From: Alphaproteobacteria bacterium
GTDB taxonomy: Bacteria > Pseudomonadota > Alphaproteobacteria > Micavibrionales > Micavibrionaceae
Assembly: GCA_002690045.1 (NCBI GenBank)
Contig: NZDE01000014.1
Coordinates: forward strand, 29,365-93,364
DNA: 64,000 bases
Direction of reading: 5' to 3'
In this document: positions 37,050 through 47,217 of the stretch, piece by piece
Numbering within the stretch: the stretch's first letter is position 1
How the letters are laid out: each line of letters opens with the position of its first letter
Made by a program: the position numbers and the translations under genes
Notes under the pieces: generated by a model
What the model saw: the letters and a program-made list of their open reading frames with translations, nothing else
Told to the model about the DNA's origin: nothing
Databases searched by the model: none

Positions 37050-40000
37050 TCAGTGCATAATCTTCTTACCCTGACGACCTGATATAAAGCAAAGCCCTTG
37101 GTAAAGCTTCCCTAAATCACTTGATAGGAACGCAGCACAAAGAATATCTGCATGCGACGTCGCATAAGCGTGCTCAATAATCTCTTCAAATTGCTTGATG
37201 AAGCGCATTGTATAACTGCGGAAGGCATTATCTTTCTCATACTTGTCTTTGAGCTTATCCGTGTTTTGCTCAAAGTCGATATCAACCAGTCGGCGCGTAA
37301 AGGCCGCGACATCGCCTTTCTTAAAGGCTTTCCACGTCTTATCATCAATATCACCATCCTTAATTTGGCGCGTAATATCAACGGATAGAGAGTGCAAACT
37401 TTCAACGATAAACTTCGCTGAATCCATGAAGGCTTCTTGCTGTGACTTCTGACGCACTTCCGCTATACGCTCAATTGCCAGCTCCGCATCACGCACAGAC
37501 TTCGCAAGGTTGTTTGAATGGCGTGAAAGCTCACTAGCCGCGTTTTCGGAAAGCGCTGTTGCACTACGCGCACGCATGTTCAACTTATCGCCCTCTTCTT
37601 CCAAACGCAGGCCTGCATCCCCAATATGTTTAGATACGTCACGTGCAGACTTCACAATCTGCCCCATTTGGCCATGTATATCAGCAATAGACACGCGGAT
37701 TTGGTCCGCACCGCCTTCGGAAGCTTCTGCGACCGCATGTGCCTGCGTCTTCAGTTCAACAACATAATCCTTAGTCGTATTCAAGGATGCCTTGATATAT
37801 TCCTCAAACTCACGGGCACGAATTACAAAACCATCGCCAGCGCGCGCTATTGCATCACGAGAATCCTTGGTTGTATCCAGTAACTTTGCGGTTTTCTGAT
37901 CAAGTACATGAATGGCTTTTTCATTCTCAGATGCACAGCGTTTACCCGCCGCGAGCAACGTTTCGATATTGGCAAGTGTCTTATCATTCGCCGCAGTGAT
38001 AGCATCAGTGCCTTCATTTGCGTTCTGTTTCACGCGCCCTGCGGTAAGCTCAAAGCGAGACGCCGCATCACTCAGCTGCGCCACAGCCTGCCCGACTGAT
38101 TGCGTCAGACCCATAAATTGGGTACCAATGGTTTCATTCAAACCATCAATACGCAGTTCCATTTTATCAGCAATCAAGCGAATATTGTCTTCTTGGTCAT
38201 TCAGACGCTGTTCAACGGCTTTTAACTGCTGCGTTGCATCTTGCGCAGTCTCTTTCATTGCGTCTGATGTCTGACGTAAATTATCTTCCTGCACGCGTAA
38301 TTGTGTGATGGACTCGCTCACATTACTGTTCAAATCATGTGCCGTGTTTTCAACACTGTCTTTCAAACGGTTAATACGCGCAATGCTTTCTTCGGATAAT
38401 GTTTCGAAACCAACATTCAAGTCTTTAAAACGGTTTTCCGCGCGATCAACGCGTTCCAGAACTTCATCGTAATAAGGCAGTGTTTCTTGCGCCGAAAGTT
38501 TTAGCGTTTCAATCGCTGCACCGACCTTTTTCACACTTTTCGCGCCATAAGTCTCAATCTTGCTCCAATGATCAAAATAAGCGTTTTCAAGATTCTGTAG
38601 CTCGGTTTTGGCATCAGATGATTTTGTACTAATATTAACGACATAATCCGTCATATCTTCTTCAAATCGGCCAACGCTGATTTCAATATCATCATTCACG
38701 TTATTAATGCTGCTCAACAAGTTTTCTACGCCCTGCTTATGCGCATCAACTTTTTCCATCATCGCGCTCAAATAGCCTGTCAGCAATTCACGCTGCGTGC
38801 GCACATGCTCTTCAAGCCCATTAGAGTGACCAGATATTTCACCGCCAAGTGTTGATAACGTCTGGATTTGCTCTGACAGCATATCCTTAACATTTTCCGC
38901 CTGACCAAGCACACGGTCACCAGCGGCAAGCAAATCATCCGTACGGTTCGAAATACTTTTCGCAACATTTTCCTGCTTAAGTTCAAGTTCCTGACCAGCA
39001 TCCGCAATTTGTGACAAAGGTTCAGCCAAGGCGCTAACGACATCTTCAGTCTGAAGGATAAGGTCTTTACAACTTGCATCAAGTTCTAGTGTTTTCTTAT
39101 CAACGATCTGCATCGCATCATTAATTTTAACGCTATTAGCAAGAACGCTTTGGTCAAGCTTGATAATTACATCATCAAAGCTGTTCGTGACCTGACGGAT
39201 CTTCGCCATATTATGAACGGCGTGATCATTTAAATTGTCGAACTTCAATGTTACTTTTTCAAGTAGGTCATCCGCCGCTTCAACAGTATTACCAGTCGTA
39301 CGTTCAAGCTCTTCTGATGCTTTGCGTACGGCACTACGCAATGTTTCTGCGCCAGATACAGCGACCGACATTGCATCACCAAGCTGCGCCGCGATATGGT
39401 CACCTGATTTCTCAATCGCAGATGCTTTATCATCAAGCATGCGCGATACATCACCTAAACGGCTTGTTTGTTTATCAATGCGCTCTTCAATCTCAATTGA
39501 GCGCGCCACAGCAAGCTGCACAATCTCATCCATATTTTCAGATGCGTCAGAAATTCGGCTTGATAGTGTTGTTGCTTCTTCTGAAAGCTGTACCACGCCA
39601 TTCGTTAACTCACGGCGCTGCGCCTCAATAGACATAGACGATTCCGCCATTGCTTCAATCGCTTCAATCGTCATCTTTTCTAAACCATCAATTTCTTGAC
39701 GAATATGTGCACCTAGGCGGTCAGTTTCATCACTTACGCGGTCAGCAGATGCGGAAAGCGCCTCCACATGGCCATCAAAGTCACTGCTCAAACCATCAAG
39801 GCGTAAGCCGAAATTATCAACTGCCGACTGCATAGATTGATATGTTGTCTCCATCGCACCGTCAATTGCTTCGGCTTTGGCATGTGCCGCTTCTGTTGCT
39901 TTCGTGATACGTTCCGTACCCTTATACATTTTTTCTTCAACCGTTTGGCTGATACCAAGAATGTCTTGCTCTGCCGCGCGCCATGCATCAAGGCCATTCT

Positions 40001-40772
40001 GCGCGTGATCCTTTAGAATATTTTCATTGGTCTGGATGTCCTCAATACAGGCCATCAAATCTGTCTTGCGCTTTTCAAGAACGTCACTTAGACGATCAAC
40101 ATGAAACTCTGCTTTACCCGCCATACCTGCAAAATCACGTATTTCATTACGCAGTCCATGACGCGCGCGCTGAATAGACTTAAGTGCTGCGCGGGAGTTA
40201 GTATTCATTTCAGCGACCTGCTGGCACAGCAATTGAATATCTTTGTTCACACGCAACGCATGCTGCTTACTTGGGAATAATAAGCCTTCCATCTCAGCGC
40301 GCAGGTTTTGTGCATAAAGCGCAACATCATTACGGCGGGCAAAAAGCCCAAAGCACAGCCAAAACAGCGCAAGCGGCGTTAAAATACCTGTAAGCGCCCC
40401 ACTAAGGCTCGCTGGGTCAAAAGCCATATCACTACGCGCGAAATATACTGCGCTATAAAATACCCAAAGAATTGACGCAACAATACCAGCATAAGCAATA
40501 TAGCTATAAAGCTTACGGCTTTGTTCCATTTCCGCGGAATGACTGTGCCCTAATTGCAAAACAGTGTCTGCATCATCCGCATCATAACGTTCTACTGTTT
40601 TGTGCGTTTTTTCTGCAACAAGGTTGTCATTACCCTTCTTCATATTCTGATTAAGCGCATTTATGGTCAGCGTCTCTGCCACCTCAATTGCCTGCGGTTT
40701 TTCAGCCTTCAAAGTCGGCTGCGTTGCAGATGTTTGTGTAGAATCGTCCTTGTGCGCTTGATCTCCGCTCAT
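37050..40772 (-). CDS. Giant membrane-anchored coiled-coil protein (TipN-like polarity factor candidate)
   Basis: 1240-residue protein. A hydrophilic N-terminus (about 1-85) is followed by two TM helices (about 88-140) and then roughly 950 residues of almost continuous coiled coil rich in Ala, Glu, Lys, Leu and Asp. The C-terminal globular domain (about 1110-1240: DSAKFIVESLHSLSVDITRQ, then WKAFKKGDVAAFTRRLVDID and ILCAAFLSSDLGKLYQGLCF) recalls the end of alphaproteobacterial TipN-type polarity proteins. The two-TM, long-coil, small-C-domain plan matches TipN, though this is longer. A role in cell polarity, division or envelope organisation is inferred. Monocistronic with a strong terminator. 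Confidence 0.6.
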   Translation of the reverse strand: MSGDQAHKDDSTQTSATQPTLKAEKPQAIEVAETLTINALNQNMKKGNDNLVAEKTHKTVERYDADDADTVLQLGHSHSAEMEQSRKLYSYIAYAGIVASILWVFYSAVYFARSDMAFDPASLSGALTGILTPLALFWLCFGLFARRNDVALYAQNLRAEMEGLLFPSKQHALRVNKDIQLLCQQVAEMNTNSRAALKSIQRARHGLRNEIRDFAGMAGKAEFHVDRLSDVLEKRKTDLMACIEDIQTNENILKDHAQNGLDAWRAAEQDILGISQTVEEKMYKGTERITKATEAAHAKAEAIDGAMETTYQSMQSAVDNFGLRLDGLSSDFDGHVEALSASADRVSDETDRLGAHIRQEIDGLEKMTIEAIEAMAESSMSIEAQRRELTNGVVQLSEEATTLSSRISDASENMDEIVQLAVARSIEIEERIDKQTSRLGDVSRMLDDKASAIEKSGDHIAAQLGDAMSVAVSGAETLRSAVRKASEELERTTGNTVEAADDLLEKVTLKFDNLNDHAVHNMAKIRQVTNSFDDVIIKLDQSVLANSVKINDAMQIVDKKTLELDASCKDLILQTEDVVSALAEPLSQIADAGQELELKQENVAKSISNRTDDLLAAGDRVLGQAENVKDMLSEQIQTLSTLGGEISGHSNGLEEHVRTQRELLTGYLSAMMEKVDAHKQGVENLLSSINNVNDDIEISVGRFEEDMTDYVVNISTKSSDAKTELQNLENAYFDHWSKIETYGAKSVKKVGAAIETLKLSAQETLPYYDEVLERVDRAENRFKDLNVGFETLSEESIARINRLKDSVENTAHDLNSNVSESITQLRVQEDNLRQTSDAMKETAQDATQQLKAVEQRLNDQEDNIRLIADKMELRIDGLNETIGTQFMGLTQSVGQAVAQLSDAASRFELTAGRVKQNANEGTDAITAANDKTLANIETLLAAGKRCASENEKAIHVLDQKTAKLLDTTKDSRDAIARAGDGFVIRAREFEEYIKASLNTTKDYVVELKTQAHAVAEASEGGADQIRVSIADIHGQMGQIVKSARDVSKHIGDAGLRLEEEGDKLNMRARSATALSENAASELSRHSNNLAKSVRDAELAIERIAEVRQKSQQEAFMDSAKFIVESLHSLSVDITRQIKDGDIDDKTWKAFKKGDVAAFTRRLVDIDFEQNTDKLKDKYEKDNAFRSYTMRFIKQFEEIIEHAYATSHADILCAAFLSSDLGKLYQGLCFISGRQGKKIMH

Positions 40773-40831
40773 AACGGTACCCCAATCGAATCAGTTAATT
40801 TAAAAATATGAATGAAGTTATACTCACACGC

Positions 40832-40868
40832 ACAAAAAATGCAGGCAAGGATGAACCCGCCTGCATTT
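40832..40868 (-). terminator. Intrinsic terminator after AGCS symporter gene
   Basis: AAATGCAGGC (40837-40846) and GCCTGCATTT (40859-40868) form a perfect 10-bp stem; the minus-strand transcript continues with a six-U tract. Confidence 0.9.
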
Positions 40869-40890
40869 AAACTTCTACACAGTAAATAAT

Positions 40891-42432
40891 TTAAGCTTTG
40901 TTTTCAGCCTTCATTTCAGCCTCAACATTCTTGATATACCCTTTATAATCCTTTACATCGCGTTTCAATTCACGCGAAAGGAAGTACAGGCCGATAATGT
41001 TTGGAATACCCATGATGAATAAGAAGGCTTCTGATAAAGATACAACCTTACCCAAGTCCATCGAACAGCCGACAACAATGATCAGCAAGAAGAAGAACTT
41101 ATAGCCAAGCTCAACATAGATATTCTCGCCGAACAAATATGCCGCCGCCTTTTGACCATAATATGACCATGTAATCAGGGTTGAAAACGCGAACAAAAAC
41201 ACGGTTAAGGCAAGCACATAAGGGAACCATGAAATGCCTTGCGCAAACGCATCTGATGTAAGCTGAACCCCTTCAACGCCAACGCCGCCTTTATATGCAC
41301 CCGTAATGACAATCACAAGCCCTGTTACTGTACAAATAATGATAGTATCAATAAACGGCCCCAACATGCCTACAAACCCCTGAGAGACGGGTTTATCCGT
41401 TTGTGCGGCTGCATGGACAATAGCTGCGGAGCCCAAACCGGACTCATTTGAGAAAGCCGCACGTTTAACACCCTGCAAGAGCACGCCTAAGAATCCACCT
41501 ATACCGGCCTCTAATGAAAATGCCATACGTACAATATCTTTTAATCCAGCCCCGATTTGGTCATAGTGAAGACCTATAACAATCAGACCTGCCAGCAAAT
41601 ATATCCCCCCCATAATAGGCACTAAAGTTGACGTAAACTTAGCGATAGATTTAATTCCGCCAATAATAACTATCCCAACAATGAAGGCAAGCGCGACGCC
41701 AAATAACCACGCATTCCCCGCAAGAAAATCATGCAAGCCACCTGTGCTTACATTCAGGACTTGTTGATAGGCCTGATTAGCTTGGAACAAATTACCGCCG
41801 CCAATCGAGCCAAGAATACAGCAAAAAGCGAACAATGCGGCAAGAACACCGCCAATAAACGGAATGTTACGATTATTAAAAGAATCACGGAGGTAATACA
41901 TCGGGCCACCATATACAATAGATAAGTCACCCTTATCTGGGTGGTGACGATATTTAACACCGAATGTGACCTCTGCAAATTTTAGGCTCATTGCAAAGAA
42001 TCCCATAATGATCATCCAAAGAACCGCACCTGGACCACCTACGGATACGGCAATAGCCACGCCCGCGATGTTACCAAGACCAACAGTGCCCGAAAGAGAC
42101 GTTGCCAAAGCTTGAAAACGATTGATTTGCCCATCATCATCACCTTTATCAAACTTACCGCGCACCAAATCAATCGCATGCTTAAAATAGCGCACATTGA
42201 TAAAGCCGAGATAAAAGGTGAAGTAGAAAGACGCGAGCACAAGCCAGATAAGAATCAGTGGCGCGGCAACATCAGTTCCTGTTGAACAAAAGTTTTCTGG
42301 ATAACCAAAGCTCACCCCACCTTCGCTACAATAACGAACCGGAAAGAAAACCGCAGATTCAACCTTATCTGCAAACTTACCTACATAGTGATTAATGATT
42401 TCATCTATAGATGCGTCAACTTGCGCTGTCAT
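40891..42432 (-). CDS. Sodium:alanine/glycine symporter (AGCS family)
   Basis: Inner-membrane Na+-coupled amino-acid carrier, 513 residues with about 10-11 TM helices. Family signatures: RFQALATSLSGTVGLGNIAG, then VAIAVSVGGPGAVLWMIIMG in TM3-4, KFAEVTFGVKYRHHPDKGDL, and VKRAAFSNESGLGSAAIVHA with the Asn-Glu-Ser-Gly-Leu-Gly motif. A Cys-containing loop (VRYCSEGGVSFGYPENFCST) near residues 33-52 is an extra not seen in all members and could form a disulfide outside. Single gene with own terminator. Confidence 0.94.
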   Translation of the reverse strand: MTAQVDASIDEIINHYVGKFADKVESAVFFPVRYCSEGGVSFGYPENFCSTGTDVAAPLILIWLVLASFYFTFYLGFINVRYFKHAIDLVRGKFDKGDDDGQINRFQALATSLSGTVGLGNIAGVAIAVSVGGPGAVLWMIIMGFFAMSLKFAEVTFGVKYRHHPDKGDLSIVYGGPMYYLRDSFNNRNIPFIGGVLAALFAFCCILGSIGGGNLFQANQAYQQVLNVSTGGLHDFLAGNAWLFGVALAFIVGIVIIGGIKSIAKFTSTLVPIMGGIYLLAGLIVIGLHYDQIGAGLKDIVRMAFSLEAGIGGFLGVLLQGVKRAAFSNESGLGSAAIVHAAAQTDKPVSQGFVGMLGPFIDTIIICTVTGLVIVITGAYKGGVGVEGVQLTSDAFAQGISWFPYVLALTVFLFAFSTLITWSYYGQKAAAYLFGENIYVELGYKFFFLLIIVVGCSMDLGKVVSLSEAFLFIMGIPNIIGLYFLSRELKRDVKDYKGYIKNVEAEMKAENKA

Positions 42433-42580
42433 AACTTCCCCATATGCTTTTTATAATTGGATAATGAGGCATAGACTATCATGCCTGCACAAGAATGCCA
42501 GAAAAGCAAAATATCTGTCCACAGCTACAGAATGTAGTTGAGCCACAAAAGAAACCTTAAATCAAAACGATAGCAGGATT

Positions 42581-43072
42581 TTAGCGTGTACAGATTGGAT
42601 TTGAAACCGGGTGTGAGGCATAAAACGTTGATGCCCAATCACGTATCTGACGATCATCTAGGCCAGATGCACGTTCAATGCGTGCGCCATAATGTTGACA
42701 GAACACATCGGGACGCATCTTCGCGGCTTCTAATGATATTTTATTGGCGAAGTTCGTACGCAGCGTATTTAATCTATCTTCAGGTGCTTTTTCACCATTG
42801 CGTGAAAAATAAAACATCAATGTATCTTCATAACCTGAAAATATATCTTCATGCTGTTTCGTCCATTGACGATACTTCACATAGAGGTTCTCACCTTTTG
42901 CACTCATTAAATGAGAACAGTTAAGGCCAATAACCATTAATTCACTATGGATGCGTATCCCCTGCTCTGCCTCTGCTTCAGACTTTGTATAACAGCCTGA
43001 GGCATAACTAAGGCCTGAAAAACCAAGAATCATAAATAACATAAATGTAGATATAACAAGTTTGCGCTGCAT
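42581..43072 (-). CDS. Hypothetical secreted protein
   Basis: Exported small protein of 163 residues. Signal peptide about 1-25 (ending YASG); the mature part has four or five Cys (GCYTKSEAEAE, LNCSHLM, VFCQHYGARIE, NPICTR) suggestive of periplasmic disulfides. It is helical-looking with no known motif. The gene lies 20 bases downstream of the dehydrogenase on the same strand, so probably co-transcribed. Function unknown. Confidence 0.7.
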   Translation of the reverse strand: MQRKLVISTFMLFMILGFSGLSYASGCYTKSEAEAEQGIRIHSELMVIGLNCSHLMSAKGENLYVKYRQWTKQHEDIFSGYEDTLMFYFSRNGEKAPEDRLNTLRTNFANKISLEAAKMRPDVFCQHYGARIERASGLDDRQIRDWASTFYASHPVSNPICTR

Positions 43073-43092
43073 TAAATTTTATATCCTGCGTA

Positions 43093-44040
43093 TTAAGCCA
43101 CTGGTGTAATTAAGGCGCGACCTTCAAAATGAGCAAGCAGGTTTTCAATAACCAATTCACCCATAACACCGCGCGTTTCAGTCGTTGCGCTGGCTATATG
43201 CGGCAGCAAAACAACATTATCCATTTTCTTTAGTTCATCTGGAACATAAGGCTCTTTTGCATATACATCAAGGCCTGCCGCGGCAATTTTCTTATTTATT
43301 AACGCTTCAATTAAAGCCTTTTCGTCTACAACGCTTCCACGTGCAATATTTATAAGCACGCCACGCGCGCCCAAACAATCAAGAACATCCGCATCAATCA
43401 AATTTTCAGTATCCGCACCACCGACACATGAAAGCATCAATATATCCGCTTCATCTGCCATTGCTTTAAGGCTTGTATAATATTTATAAGGCGCATCTTT
43501 TTTCTTGCTACGGCCGTGGTAAACGACATTAATGCCGAATGCTTCGGCGCGGCGTGCAATAGCGCGCCCAATGCGTCCTAAACCAACAATGCCCATGGTC
43601 TTACGTGTTAGTGATGTGCCCAACGGAAAGCTGCCGCCATTAGAAGACCACTTCCCAACACGAACAAACATATCCGCTTCGCATAAACGGCGCATGACCG
43701 ATAATAAAAGCCCCATCGCAATATCTGCAACATCATCCGTCAAGACATCAGGCGTATAGGTCACAGCAATGTTGCGGCGTTTAGCCTCATTCAAATCAAT
43801 ATTATTAACGCCAACGCCATATTGCGCGATTATATCCAAATTTGGCAGCGCCTCCATCAAGCGCGCGCTTATAGCTGGCCCGTTATAGGTTGATAAAACC
43901 GCATTCACGTCTTTACCTATCTCATGCAACGCTTGTTCTGGATCTTGTTCTTTCCAAAGTTTTATCACATTAAAATGGTTTTCAAGTTCATCCATTTCAC
44001 GTGACAACATTGGCGCCATAGCCAGTAAACAACGGGTCAT
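43093..44040 (-). CDS. D-2-hydroxyacid dehydrogenase (glyoxylate/hydroxypyruvate reductase type)
   Basis: NAD(P)-dependent oxidoreductase. MGIVGLGRIGRAIARRAEAF is the Rossmann GxGxxG, followed by VVYHGRSKKK, whose Arg/Lys favour NADPH. INIARGSVVDEKALIEAL has the catalytic Arg, the Glu lies in DVYAKEPYVPDEL, and LLPHIASATTETRGVMGE has the catalytic His. 315 residues. Several family members reduce glyoxylate or hydroxypyruvate; NADPH preference is an inference from the basic loop. Divergent from miaB. Confidence 0.9.
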   Translation of the reverse strand: MTRCLLAMAPMLSREMDELENHFNVIKLWKEQDPEQALHEIGKDVNAVLSTYNGPAISARLMEALPNLDIIAQYGVGVNNIDLNEAKRRNIAVTYTPDVLTDDVADIAMGLLLSVMRRLCEADMFVRVGKWSSNGGSFPLGTSLTRKTMGIVGLGRIGRAIARRAEAFGINVVYHGRSKKKDAPYKYYTSLKAMADEADILMLSCVGGADTENLIDADVLDCLGARGVLINIARGSVVDEKALIEALINKKIAAAGLDVYAKEPYVPDELKKMDNVVLLPHIASATTETRGVMGELVIENLLAHFEGRALITPVA

Positions 44041-44184
44041 ATCTTATTACCTTAAACAATTAATCAAGTACGCACATCATAAAGTGATCGTCTGATGATG
44101 TAAATTACTTGATTTATTTAGTCCAGATATGCTTTAAACACAGTTTCAAAGCTAAATATAAAAAGAGACAATAAAGGTTTAAAC

Positions 44185-45579
44185 ATGCCTAAAGACGTAC
44201 AAAGCGCAGATAACAACAAGAAAAAGCTATTCATCAAGACATGGGGTTGTCAGATGAATGTTTATGACAGCCGCCGCATGGCTGATATTCTGCGTCCTTT
44301 TGGCTATGAAGTATCCGAAGAAGCCGAAGGCGCGGATATGATTATCCTAAACACGTGCCACATTCGTGAAAAAGCTACAGATAAAGTCTTTTCAGAACTT
44401 GGCCGCTTACGCCGCTTAAAAGATAAAAAAGAAGCCGCTGGCGGCAAAATGATTATGGCTGTTGCAGGCTGCGTGGCACAAGCTGAAGGTGAGTTTATTG
44501 TGGAGCGCGCTCCATATGTTGATCTTGTCTTTGGGCCGCAAACATATCACGAATTACCAGAAATGATCGCCAAACTTACTGGCGCTTATGGCGAAGATCG
44601 CATCGTTTCAACAGAATTAGACACACAAAATAAGTTTGATGCACTACCCGAAGAAAGCAACGACCAAGGCGTAACGGCCTTCCTATCCGTTCAAGAAGGC
44701 TGCGATAAATTCTGTACATTCTGCGTTGTACCTTATACACGTGGGGGAGAGTTTTCACGTACCGTTCAACAGATTGTTGACGAAGCCAAGGCACTAATCG
44801 ATAGCGGTGCACGCGAAATCACCCTTCTAGGTCAAAACGTAAATGCATTCCATGGTGAAGGCTCTGATGGCAAGCCATGGAACCTACCACGCATCATTGA
44901 AGAGCTCGCAAAATTAAATGACCTTGAGCGCATTCGTTACACCACATCACACCCACGTGACATGGAAATGTCTTTGATTGAAGCACACCGCGATATTGAA
45001 AAACTGATGCCTTATTTGCACCTGCCAGTACAAAGCGGTTCAAACAAAATTCTTAAAGCCATGAACCGTAAGCACGAACGCGACATGTATTTTGAAATTA
45101 TCGAAGACCTACGCAAAGCGCGCCCTGACATCGCTTTGTCTGGTGACTTTATTGTTGGCTTCCCAGGCGAAAGTGACCAAGATTTTGAAGATACAATGGA
45201 TCTTGTCCGCCGCGTAAAATATGCCAGCGCCTATTCATTTAAATACAGCCCGCGCCCAGGCACACCTGCGGCGAATATGGCGAACCTTGTGCGTGAAGAT
45301 GTCAAAACTGAACGTTTGGCGGCCCTACAAGGCCTAATCAACGAACAACAGTTAGAGTTTAACAAAAACTGCATCGGCAAAACATTACCTGTATTATTTG
45401 ATCGTACAGACAAAAAAGGCGATAAATTACACGGCCGCACACCATATAACCAAGCCATTCACGTTTCTGCGCCCGCACGCCTAATGGGGCACAGCGCAAA
45501 TGTAGTTATTGATGGTGCGTTCGCGAATTCATTAACAGGTGAGCTAGAACTGCAAGAATCCATTTTGAAATCTGCATAG
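44185..45579 (+). CDS. miaB: tRNA-2-methylthio-N6-dimethylallyladenosine synthase MiaB
   Basis: Radical SAM methylthiotransferase for i6A37 of tRNAs. N-terminal UPF0004 domain with TWGCQMNVYDSRRMADIL, LNTCHIREKATDKVFSELGR and AGCVAQAEGEFI (three cluster Cys); radical SAM Cys triad in VQEGCDKFCTFCVVPYTRGG; C-terminal TRAM domain. 464 residues. First gene of the miaB-phoH-ybeY-corC-lnt block. The 144-base divergent region upstream should carry its promoter. Confidence 0.97.
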   Translation: MPKDVQSADNNKKKLFIKTWGCQMNVYDSRRMADILRPFGYEVSEEAEGADMIILNTCHIREKATDKVFSELGRLRRLKDKKEAAGGKMIMAVAGCVAQAEGEFIVERAPYVDLVFGPQTYHELPEMIAKLTGAYGEDRIVSTELDTQNKFDALPEESNDQGVTAFLSVQEGCDKFCTFCVVPYTRGGEFSRTVQQIVDEAKALIDSGAREITLLGQNVNAFHGEGSDGKPWNLPRIIEELAKLNDLERIRYTTSHPRDMEMSLIEAHRDIEKLMPYLHLPVQSGSNKILKAMNRKHERDMYFEIIEDLRKARPDIALSGDFIVGFPGESDQDFEDTMDLVRRVKYASAYSFKYSPRPGTPAANMANLVREDVKTERLAALQGLINEQQLEFNKNCIGKTLPVLFDRTDKKGDKLHGRTPYNQAIHVSAPARLMGHSANVVIDGAFANSLTGELELQESILKSA

Positions 45580-45632
45580 ACTCAGATAATGTTAATGCTG
45601 TTTTAATTAGTATTGTGAGATACTTACCCTAT

Positions 45633-46676
45633 ATGACGCAAGATATTGAAGTTATAAACAGCATTAAACATTCACAATCCGGCAGTGCATTATGCTTGGA
45701 GTTTGATGATAACAAGCTTTTACGCGCCCTTTACGGCCCGCAAAATGAAAACTTAAACCTCCTTGAAAAAGAACTGAATATCTCTATTTCAGATCGCGGC
45801 AATGTAATTTGTATTTCGGGCGAATCCGAATCTATCAACTTCGCCGACCAAATCATTATGGAGTTATGGGACACCATCAAGAAAAACAAGAACCTAACAA
45901 CGCATGATATTGACGCAGCAATACGCTTTGCCCGCGCCAATGAACGGAGCGCCATGAGTACAGACCAAAAAGATCAAAAGCCTTCAGAAGATAAAAGCGA
46001 ACACAAAAAAGACTTCTCACCGTCTGAGATTGTAACACGCAAAAAGAAAATAAGTGCCCGAACACCGCGCCAATCAGAATATATTGAATCGCTTAAGAAA
46101 AAAGAATTGGTCTTTGGTATTGGCCCTGCGGGTACAGGTAAAACTTATCTTGCCGTCGGCATGGCCGTTGAAATGTTTGAGCGCCAAATGGTTGACCGCA
46201 TGATCTTCTGTCGCCCTGCCGTAGAAGCTGGCGAAAAACTTGGATTCTTGCCCGGTGATCTTAAAGAAAAAGTTGACCCCTATATTCAGCCTATTTATGA
46301 CGCATTATATGATTTTATTGGGAGTGAACGCACAGAAAAACTACTTGAGCGCGGTGAAATTGAAATAGCGCCACTTGCATTCATGCGTGGACGCACGCTC
46401 GCGCATGCTTTTGTTGTCCTTGATGAAGCACAAAACACCACATCTGCGCAAATGAAAATGTTCTTAAGCCGTATGGGCGAAGGTTCACGCATGGTTGTTA
46501 ATGGCGACCCTCACCAAACAGACCTTCTGCCGGGGCAAGTATCTGGTTTAACTGAAGCTATAGTTATTTTGGAAGGGATTGAAGGCACAAGCTTCACAAC
46601 ATTTACCAACAAAGACGTTGTTCGCCATAAAATGGTACAGCGCATATTGGAAGCCTATGACCGCAATGCCCGCTAA
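45633..46676 (+). CDS. PhoH-family ATPase (YbeZ)
   Basis: PhoH-like P-loop ATPase linked to RNA metabolism and YbeY. The N-terminal part (about 1-115) is a small RNA-binding-like domain; the ATPase has GIGPAGTGKTYLAVGMAVEM (Walker A), FVVLDEAQNTTSAQMKMFLS (Walker B), and VNGDPHQTDLLPGQVSGL. 347 residues from ATG 45633; GTG 45615 is an alternative. The stop overlaps the ybeY start. The ybeZ-ybeY pair is functionally linked in 16S rRNA processing. Confidence 0.93.
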   Translation: MTQDIEVINSIKHSQSGSALCLEFDDNKLLRALYGPQNENLNLLEKELNISISDRGNVICISGESESINFADQIIMELWDTIKKNKNLTTHDIDAAIRFARANERSAMSTDQKDQKPSEDKSEHKKDFSPSEIVTRKKKISARTPRQSEYIESLKKKELVFGIGPAGTGKTYLAVGMAVEMFERQMVDRMIFCRPAVEAGEKLGFLPGDLKEKVDPYIQPIYDALYDFIGSERTEKLLERGEIEIAPLAFMRGRTLAHAFVVLDEAQNTTSAQMKMFLSRMGEGSRMVVNGDPHQTDLLPGQVSGLTEAIVILEGIEGTSFTTFTNKDVVRHKMVQRILEAYDRNAR

Positions 46677-47217
46677 CACGCAGCCACAAATAGATATTTC
46701 CATCGAGGACGAGAGGTGGAATAATATTTTACCTGAAAGCGAAATATACGCCATAATTGACCACATCTGCGCCACCCTACCTCTTGACCATGACTTACAA
46801 GGCCTAGAAGGTGATTTTGAAGTCAGTATTACGCTATGCGATGATACATTCATCCAGAAAATAAACAAAGAATGGCGTGACAAAAACAAAGCGACAAATG
46901 TTCTATCCTTCCCGCAGTTTGATGACATTGCCGAAGAAACAGCAATGCTACCCCATGGCGTGGCTGCGCCAATTGGTGATATTTTCATTGCCTATGATAC
47001 CGTCGAGCGTGAAAGCATTGAACAAGACAAAACAATGCACGCACATAGCACACATATGTTTATTCATGGCTTTTTGCATTTAATTGGCTATGACCACATT
47101 GAATATGACGAAGCCGAAGAAATGGAAAATCTAGAAATCAGGATATTGGAACGTATAAATATTGCGAACCCGTATGAAACCATGTATACAGAAAACAATG
47201 TGCATATTAAGAAATGA
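46657..47217 (+). CDS. ybeY: Endoribonuclease YbeY
   Basis: Zinc-dependent rRNA maturation endoribonuclease. HMFIHGFLHLIGYDHIEYDE is the H-x3-H-x5-H metal motif. The preceding KEWRDKNKATNVLSFPQFDD is also conserved, as is IGDIFIAYDTVERESIE. About 186 residues from ATG 46657 (MTAMPANTQP), or ATG 46666; both lie inside the phoH end, implying coupling. A longer frame from 46579 is unlikely. CorC-type gene follows with a 4-base overlap (ATGA). Confidence 0.94.
   Translation: MTAMPANTQPQIDISIEDERWNNILPESEIYAIIDHICATLPLDHDLQGLEGDFEVSITLCDDTFIQKINKEWRDKNKATNVLSFPQFDDIAEETAMLPHGVAAPIGDIFIAYDTVERESIEQDKTMHAHSTHMFIHGFLHLIGYDHIEYDEAEEMENLEIRILERINIANPYETMYTENNVHIKK

Noticed and set aside
40554..40811. 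Plus-strand frames antisense to the coiled-coil gene (for example 39235-39699 and 40554-40811)
   Set aside because: Serine-rich or basic shadow frames created by the repetitive heptad coding of the real gene.
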